Position numbers and translations under genes: made by a program
Notes under the pieces: generated by a model
What the model saw: the letters and a program-made list of their open reading frames with translations, nothing else
Database searches by the model: none
Told to the model about the DNA's origin: nothing
Shown: piece by piece, positions 32,521 to 64,000 of the stretch
Numbering within the stretch: position 1 is the stretch's first letter
How the letters are laid out: each line of letters starts with the position of its first letter
Assembly (NCBI GenBank): GCA_964036275.1
Contig: OZ038439.1
Span: 16,228,330 to 16,292,329 of the forward strand
Reading direction: 5' to 3'
Length of the DNA stretch: 64,000 nucleotides
From: Litoditis marina
Taxonomy: Eukaryota > Nematoda > Chromadorea > Rhabditida > Rhabditidae

Positions 32521-34619
32521 ATATGATATAAAGTCATTAAACTAAGTTACATAGTTACATGTGACTAGAAGTTTTACTTAGATTGCTTGTCCCTATTTGT
32601 ATTACGGTTATATGTATTTTTTTGGTGAATAGTTGTTTCGGATTCCGAAGTAGTATTTATTTGATATGAATCTTGTGAATTATTGTTTGTTGTTGTTTTT
32701 GAAGACCCGGTTTGTATAGTTTTGTTTCAAAACAGTTCAGTCTGTGGAGTCGAAAATCGAGTGAGTGAACAGGCTCTACAAAAGAAGCTAATTGATTATA
32801 GTTCCGGTCATTCCTACTGAGACTTGGCAGTATGCCAATGAATATTCCAGGGTATTTTCACAAACTTGTAGTTTTTCAACAAACTGCAAATTTCTATTAG
32901 CTTTTGTCGACTTCTATAAGAACATGTGATTAACGTTTTCAGGAATACTAATGTTTGGCTCTGAGAAATGGTCATCCGAAAACCTTGGCACCACGCCAAC
33001 GAGTCTCAGTGGGAATGAAACAAACTATAGCAGCCTTCTCACATAATAGATCCAGGGCTTTTTAGCAGTCTGTTACCAAATCTGACAGTCGCATCATTCA
33101 CTACTCTGAAGTAAAGTTGTTTACCAAGGTTCGCGCCACCAAATTGGTCACTAGTTGATATCAAGTTGTGAAATCGAACCTTGGTGCACAACTTGGGCGG
33201 CGGGTTACGGTAGTTTTGCAATAGGGCCAGGGTCGGCTGGTAGCCCGCTAAAAACAGCTGGTACCTCCAATTATGCACAAATACTCCATTTTTGTTTTGT
33301 TATTGATGAAACGATATACCTCATAATCTGGACGGAGTTGTAGTCTGGTCTGCATGCGCAACAGAACCGGCGACGTACATGTAGTAGGATCAAACTACAA
33401 ACAGGACAGAAGAGAGAACAAGGTTACATTTATTATCTGAACACCCCTTTACGATTTTTTTACCTTTCTCGAATTTCTTTAGCTGGAAGTTTCTCTTCGA
33501 TTTTGCAAGAGATTAATTTATTCTTTTTAAATTAGTTCTTGGACCTCATGAGTATTAGCTACCGCACTCACGAATCCCTACGTATAGGATCTAACACCAG
33601 CTAATAACTAATATACACTAGTTCTGTGTACTTTGATAACTAATCACTATAATTCTATAATTATGCGATTAGTCCATGTGAACTAATTAAGTGGGTATGT
33701 AGCATGATTCATAATCAGGAACTATCTATTATTAGTCTACTTCTCATTTCTCTCTTTTCTCTTTTCTGCTTCATCTTGTGGTTTTCTCTTTTCGGTAGTA
33801 AAACTTTAAACAGAAAAACAATAATGTGAATATAATATATTTATTTTATGCATCGTAAAACTGTGTGAACTGAGCTCTGTGAACCGGACATGAAATACAA
33901 AAATAGTAACCGAGGCAGTCTAATTACTATAGAACCTAGTTTAGCATAAAAATGTGAAGAAAAAGAAAATACAGAACAACTTTTGATAAATCGTCATGAT
34001 CTGAGAGATAGAGAGAATGTAGAAAGAAAAAGAGAGAGTGTTATGGATAGAAAGAAATAAAAAGAGAGAGAGGCAGAGAGAGAGAAGTGCCCCTCGTGTT
34101 GCACCAGGCGTCAAGAGAGCTTGACTGTAGACTTGCGAGGGTTTGGAAAAACGCGAACGTGAAAAAAAGACAATAACCAAATACAATAAATCTATCCTAC
34201 CCTAAGAACTTAACGTAAATACCCGAATAAGTGCAGGACCGAAAAAGAATCAAGTTTGCATAGCGAAAACCATGGGATATGACATGAATTATTGAACCGT
34301 TAAAGGTCACGTAAAACGTGAAAACACACGTGTTCACGTGTTCATTTTTGACGCATCTCCTTTCTCAATGGTCCACTAGCATAGCAATACACCGCAGCCC
34401 CAACAGAATTTCTGACAAAAGTTTGTGTCAAAAGTTTTGCTGTGTCATCATTTTTTGGTAGGGTGTGGGGTATCTACATACTTTAAACACAAGCAGATAT
34501 ACCGTAACAAGAACATGTAAGTCAGACACGAGGTTTAAATTCTAAACACGCTGTGAATTCGCAAAAGTCAACGACTAATCGATACTTTCAAATTAGTTTT
34601 CGATAAAAGTTTTCCGTTC
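32521..34619. other. Convergent spacer between the dipeptidase and the 26-kb gene
   Basis: The 3' ends of two genes face each other here. No exon found. It contains the MITE at 32797-33029, a GTTGTTTACCAAGGTTC-type inverted segment at about 33100-33250 (related to 41210-41430), an ATCAAACTACAAACA motif at 33390, and GA-rich sequence at 34000-34085. Confidence 0.5.
32797..33029 (+). mobile_element. 233-bp MITE with TATAGT ends, copy 2
   Basis: It has the same ends as 25382-25612 (TATAGTTCCGGTCATTCCTA ... GAATGAAACAAACTATA), while the centre has diverged. It lies 277 bp past the dipeptidase stop. Confidence 0.8.
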
Positions 34620-60717
<26,098 letters not shown>

Positions 60718-61399
60718 TATCGGTTGATTATTGATGGTAGATCAAATTAGATACCATAGAACAATTAGGAATAGATCAAATAGGATCTGTGGCCGGAGGA
60801 GAGAGCATTCGCCGATGCGTCAATCAGGATCAATGGAGGGGCGGAGTAACAGACGGGCAGAGAGCGACGAGAGAGTGTGGGGACAGGAGAGACGCAGACG
60901 GGCGGGTCAACAGTGCCAACGGCGATCAACTTTGCGGTAAGAAATTGAAGAGAGAAAGGAGGAGAAAGAGAGGAAGCGATAAGAAGCGAGAGAGAGGGGG
61001 GAAGAGGGGGAGGAGAGGGAGGGAGTGAGAGAGATGAAGAGAGAGAAGAAGATGACGAGGAGACAGAGAGAGAGGGTAGCATGTAGAGAGTGAAGTATAG
61101 GAAAAGGAGAGAGAGAGAGAACGAGAGAAAGAGAGAGATAGTTGTTTTTATACACCAGTATCCCTGAAGCCATCCAATACGCTGTAATGTCATTTGATAT
61201 CAGAGTTTATCGCGGCTTCATAGAGAAATTAGACCTCTTCTCCAAAAACTAGTAGTAAAACGCCAGTTAGCTACCGAATCATTGTGATGGTTTGGTATTA
61301 AAACATGCCGTTATTTAGAATTTCAACCAAAAAGCAGGAAAACCACAAACACAGCAGGGCAACATACACATAGGCCTGCTTTCAGAAGAGCGAACCCTA

Positions 61400-61597
61400 T
61401 ATAGTCGTCGCCAAGGGAAAGACGGGAGGGTACTGTATATCTCACTTTCCGCTGTGTACGCACACATTTCTTCGATTCCGAAGCTTGCAGGTTATGAGCA
61501 TTAATAGCGTAGTGGTTAGCGCCCTGCTACGAGTATTTTGCTCGCAGGTTTGATTCCGGCGAGAGACAAAAGTTTATAAATTTGGCACCCACTGTAG
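61400..61597 (+). mobile_element. tRNA-promoter-bearing short element, copy 2
   Basis: It starts TATAGTCGTCGCCAAGGGAA and ends TTTGGCACCCACTGTA. A box TAGCGTAGTGG at 61505-61515 matches the consensus. The B box GTTTGATTC at 61548-61556 has one mismatch. In between, TTAGCGCCCTGC resembles a D arm. Confidence 0.78.
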
Positions 61598-61975
61598 GTG
61601 AAACATGTGGATGTTCAATATCTGTTAGTCAGCCTCTCCCTCTCTCTTTCCTTATCTGTCTGTCTCTCTCCCTCTCCCTATCCAGATTCTCTATATCTTT
61701 CTCTCCCTCTCTCTCCCTCTCTTATCTCCCTTCTTCTCTCTTCTCAATCTAGCTGTCAATAGTCAATCTGCTCATAGTTTACAGCCGTGATCAAATAGCC
61801 CATCTCAATACATTCCTCTGCCCCCATTAATCTTAGATCAAATGCAAATAAAACCGAGACTCTCTCTCTTACTTCCGCACGTAGTTATCTATTTTTCGAC
61901 GTATACTACGTGTAGATCGGGAGACCAGTGGGAACTCGTTTGATAACGAAAAGAACGTCTTATGATATTGGCATA

Positions 61976-62171
61976 TAGTGAGTGCCAAATTTATAAATTC
62001 CTGTCTCTCGCCGGAATCGAACCTGGGAGTAAAAGTTTTGTAGCCGGGCGCTAACCACTGCGCTAATGAAGCACACAACCGCCAAGCTTCGAAATCGAAG
62101 ACTTGTGTGCGTACACAGCGGAAAGTGAGATATACAGTACCCTCCCGCCTTTCCGTTGGCGACGACTATAA
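61976..62171 (-). mobile_element. tRNA-promoter-bearing short element, copy 3, nested in another repeat
   Basis: On the minus strand both boxes are consensus: A box TAGCGCAGTGG (62055-62065) and B box GTTCGATTC (62014-62022), 32 nt apart. The element interrupts a repeat whose uninterrupted copy reads ATTGGCATACAGAAGC at about 62619-62634. Here ATTGGCATA ends at 61975 and TACAGAAGC resumes at 62172, giving a TA target duplication. Confidence 0.82.
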
Positions 62172-62214
62172 TACAGAAGCCGCACCGAACAGACTTTAGG
62201 GAATGACTAAATCT

Positions 62215-62289
62215 TTGTAGTTTGATCTCGATATATACCGTAATTCACGAATTTCGACCGAAAAGCAACGAGATCAAGCTACAAACACA
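62215..62289. repeat. Hairpin repeat (GTAGTTTGATC ... GATCAAGCTAC)
   Basis: TTTGTAGTTTGATCTCG and the inverse GAGATCAAGCTACAAACACA are separated by about 40 bp containing TTCACGAATTTCGACCG. This is the best-preserved full member of the family in the window. Confidence 0.75.
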
Positions 62290-62666
62290 GCGGGATAGGG
62301 CAACATATAGTCGTCATTTTCCCCATAAAGACAGCAGAGGGTTCGATTGATTGAGCGATGCTAGGCGAGCGGGCATTGGTTACTTGCCAACAGGCAAGAG
62401 AGTGTGTAGATCAATGATACGCAGACGAGCTGGCCGCTCGCCAAACCCCGCCCCTTTCCAAATCAATGGTACGGTGTCCACAACGGTTTGACAAATCCTA
62501 TACCGTATCGGCTTGCTTTGAACAGAGCGAGCCCTAAATCTGTTTTTCGACGTATACTACGTGTAGATCTAGAGACCAGTGGGAACTCGTTTGATAACAG
62601 AGAATAAAGTCGCAGAATATTGGCATACAGAAGCTGCACGGAACAAAGGGTATACTAGAAGTTAAG

Positions 62667-62789
62667 TGAATGTCACATAAAGTTAGCATTCTAATCGTGC
62701 ATTGTGCACTTTGTCGTTACACCGTTACACGTTTCTGAGTTCTGATGTGTTTAGTGTTCCACGTGACTGTGCAATTGACTAACAGTATA
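62667..62789 (+). repeat. CACGTGA-ended repeat, copy 6
   Basis: GTTAGCATTCTAATCGTGCA, then CACGTTTCTGAGTTCTG, ending TTCCACGTGACTGTGC and AACAGTATA. Confidence 0.75.
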
Positions 62790-63371
62790 TATGAGTTGTT
62801 GATCAGGTGTAGGCGAGATACTGTAGCCCTTAATTTCTGATATGAATAACTTCCACTAAGAAGAGCAGAGTGAAAAACAAGTCAGCGCTTTATTGGTTGA
62901 ACGATAACCGAATAATTCAAGCGCATATTTGTAGACAGGTTCAATACTTTTAGATGTCTTTCGATTTTCAAATCAGGTATTGTGTTTTTGTAGGGAATCG
63001 GACACACTTGATGATTTGGTAGAAGAAAAAAACACAATGGATTAATGAAAAACCGGAAAGTCAGCCGTTTTCCGTTGATATCGAAAACAAGGTGGATGTT
63101 AATGAACACATCTTTTGGAAGTTTGTTTACTTTGCTGATATAATCAGGAAGCCGGTATCAAATGACAACAAAGAAGGATGAAAATTCTCATGCGCATGGG
63201 TAGGTATTTGAGATTCAGTGCAGAAACAGAAGAGTTTTCTCTAACTGAAACCATGGACAGTAATTCTCATCACAAATTGGGTGAGAATAAGTTCGATTTA
63301 TATTTATATACATAATAGAGACTGCAAATCGTGATCAAATCTCACGGGTTCAAACTACGTCTCGATGACCT

Positions 63372-63493
63372 GAGGCCGTATGCATGAAACATCCCGAGTC
63401 GGGTTGGTATGTTATCCCGACCTCAATTGGCAGCCGATGCCAGCTCGGGATAGCATCCCAACCCGGCCCGGGGTGTTTCATGCATACGGCCTC
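63372..63493. mobile_element. 122-bp MITE with GAGGCCGTATGCATG ends
   Basis: The terminal inverted repeats (GAGGCCGTATGCATGAAACA and on) are near-perfect over about 25 bp. The interior has a second inverted pair around TATCCCGA. A one-armed relative is at 59461-59547. Confidence 0.85.
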
Positions 63494-64000
63494 TACACAT
63501 TCTCCCTTCACTCCCATGTTGAAATCCCCCTCCCATCCTGAAAATCGCTTTCGCCCTAACTCCACGTATGAATGACGTGGACTACAAAAACATTATAACT
63601 AGCACAAGAAGTGATCCGATAATTGTGACCCTAAATTACTATTGAAATAATCCCCCCCCCTGCTTGCAAAAAAAACCCCCTATTCAGCCACCCATCCAGC
63701 CCATTTCCCTGTTTGTGTGTCCTCCCCCTAATCCAATAGTTGGTCGCCCAAGTCGCCCAACTTGTGTATAATGGTCCCGGGGGGAATGAACTACGACGCA
63801 GATATCATAGGTTGAAAAATAAGAGGCCACGTTCTTTAGAATGATCAAACTATAATAAGTGAAGGAAGTAGGTTTGTTCGGAGATGGATAACTCCCTCTT
63901 TCCCTCTCTCCATCTCCCTTCCTCTCTCTCTCTACCTCTCTTCCCCTCTTTTTTCTTTCTTCCTTGTTTTTCTCTCTCATTCTCGAATAAACCAAAAACG

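Larger units (their letters stand above)
60718..64000. other. Right-end region, repeats only
   Basis: Upstream of the 26-kb gene and its presumed promoter. No exon found on either strand. It contains a long GA-rich block (about 60930-61140), two inverted copies of the tRNA-promoter element, CT-rich sequence (about 61626-61745), a hairpin repeat at 62215-62289, a CACGTGA-type repeat and a MITE at 63372-63493. Confidence 0.55.

Overview
The window is nuclear DNA of a rhabditid nematode, most likely Caenorhabditis or a close relative. Introns begin GTRAGT and end in TTTTCAG or a close variant. Two adjacent genes (Sec61 gamma and phosphomevalonate kinase) have the spacing of a nematode SL2 operon. 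The proteins match well-known animal families. The DNA is AT-rich, gene-sparse and full of short inverted-repeat (MITE-like) elements and GA/CT microsatellites. All gene models were built by hand by chaining open exons with compatible splice phases. Each chain closes in frame from ATG to stop, but no transcript evidence was available.

Layout. Three genes lie on the minus strand at the left: a low-complexity basic protein of unknown role (837-5002, 7 exons, 244 aa), 3-hydroxyanthranilate 3,4-dioxygenase (5672-10490, 8 exons, 266 aa), and a secreted Kunitz-like protein with a proline-rich linker and a glycine-rich tail (13737-19204, 8 exons, 353 aa). A 688-bp divergent spacer separates the last from the plus-strand block: Sec61 gamma (19893-21368), phosphomevalonate kinase (21637-23301) and an M20 family cytosolic dipeptidase of the CNDP type (24673-32520, 15 exons, 472 aa).

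The right half is dominated by one minus-strand gene of about 26 kb (34620-60717, 17 exons, 667 aa). It has one predicted transmembrane segment near its N-terminus and a long acidic/serine-rich middle, and I do not recognise it. Its 8.3-kb intron 14 holds a complete small plus-strand gene for a secreted six-cysteine protein (48051-49336). From 60718 to the right edge I see only repeats.

How the genes relate. The dioxygenase is a kynurenine-pathway enzyme on the route to NAD. The operon pairs an ER translocon subunit with a mevalonate-pathway kinase, two constitutive functions, which is typical of nematode operons. The dipeptidase is a housekeeping cytosolic enzyme. I see no single pathway shared by the whole window.

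Most interesting observations: (1) a short element that carries a tRNA-like Pol III promoter (A and B boxes), duplicates a TA target, and is nested in another repeat whose empty copy lies 650 bp away; (2) an exon of the dioxygenase gene flanked by two half-copies of itself; (3) a 25-bp tandem duplication that doubles a splice donor in the 26-kb gene; (4) two inverted 140-bp elements, 20 kb apart and 99% identical; (5) several inverted-repeat families that share a terminal GGCCGTAT or TATAGT motif.
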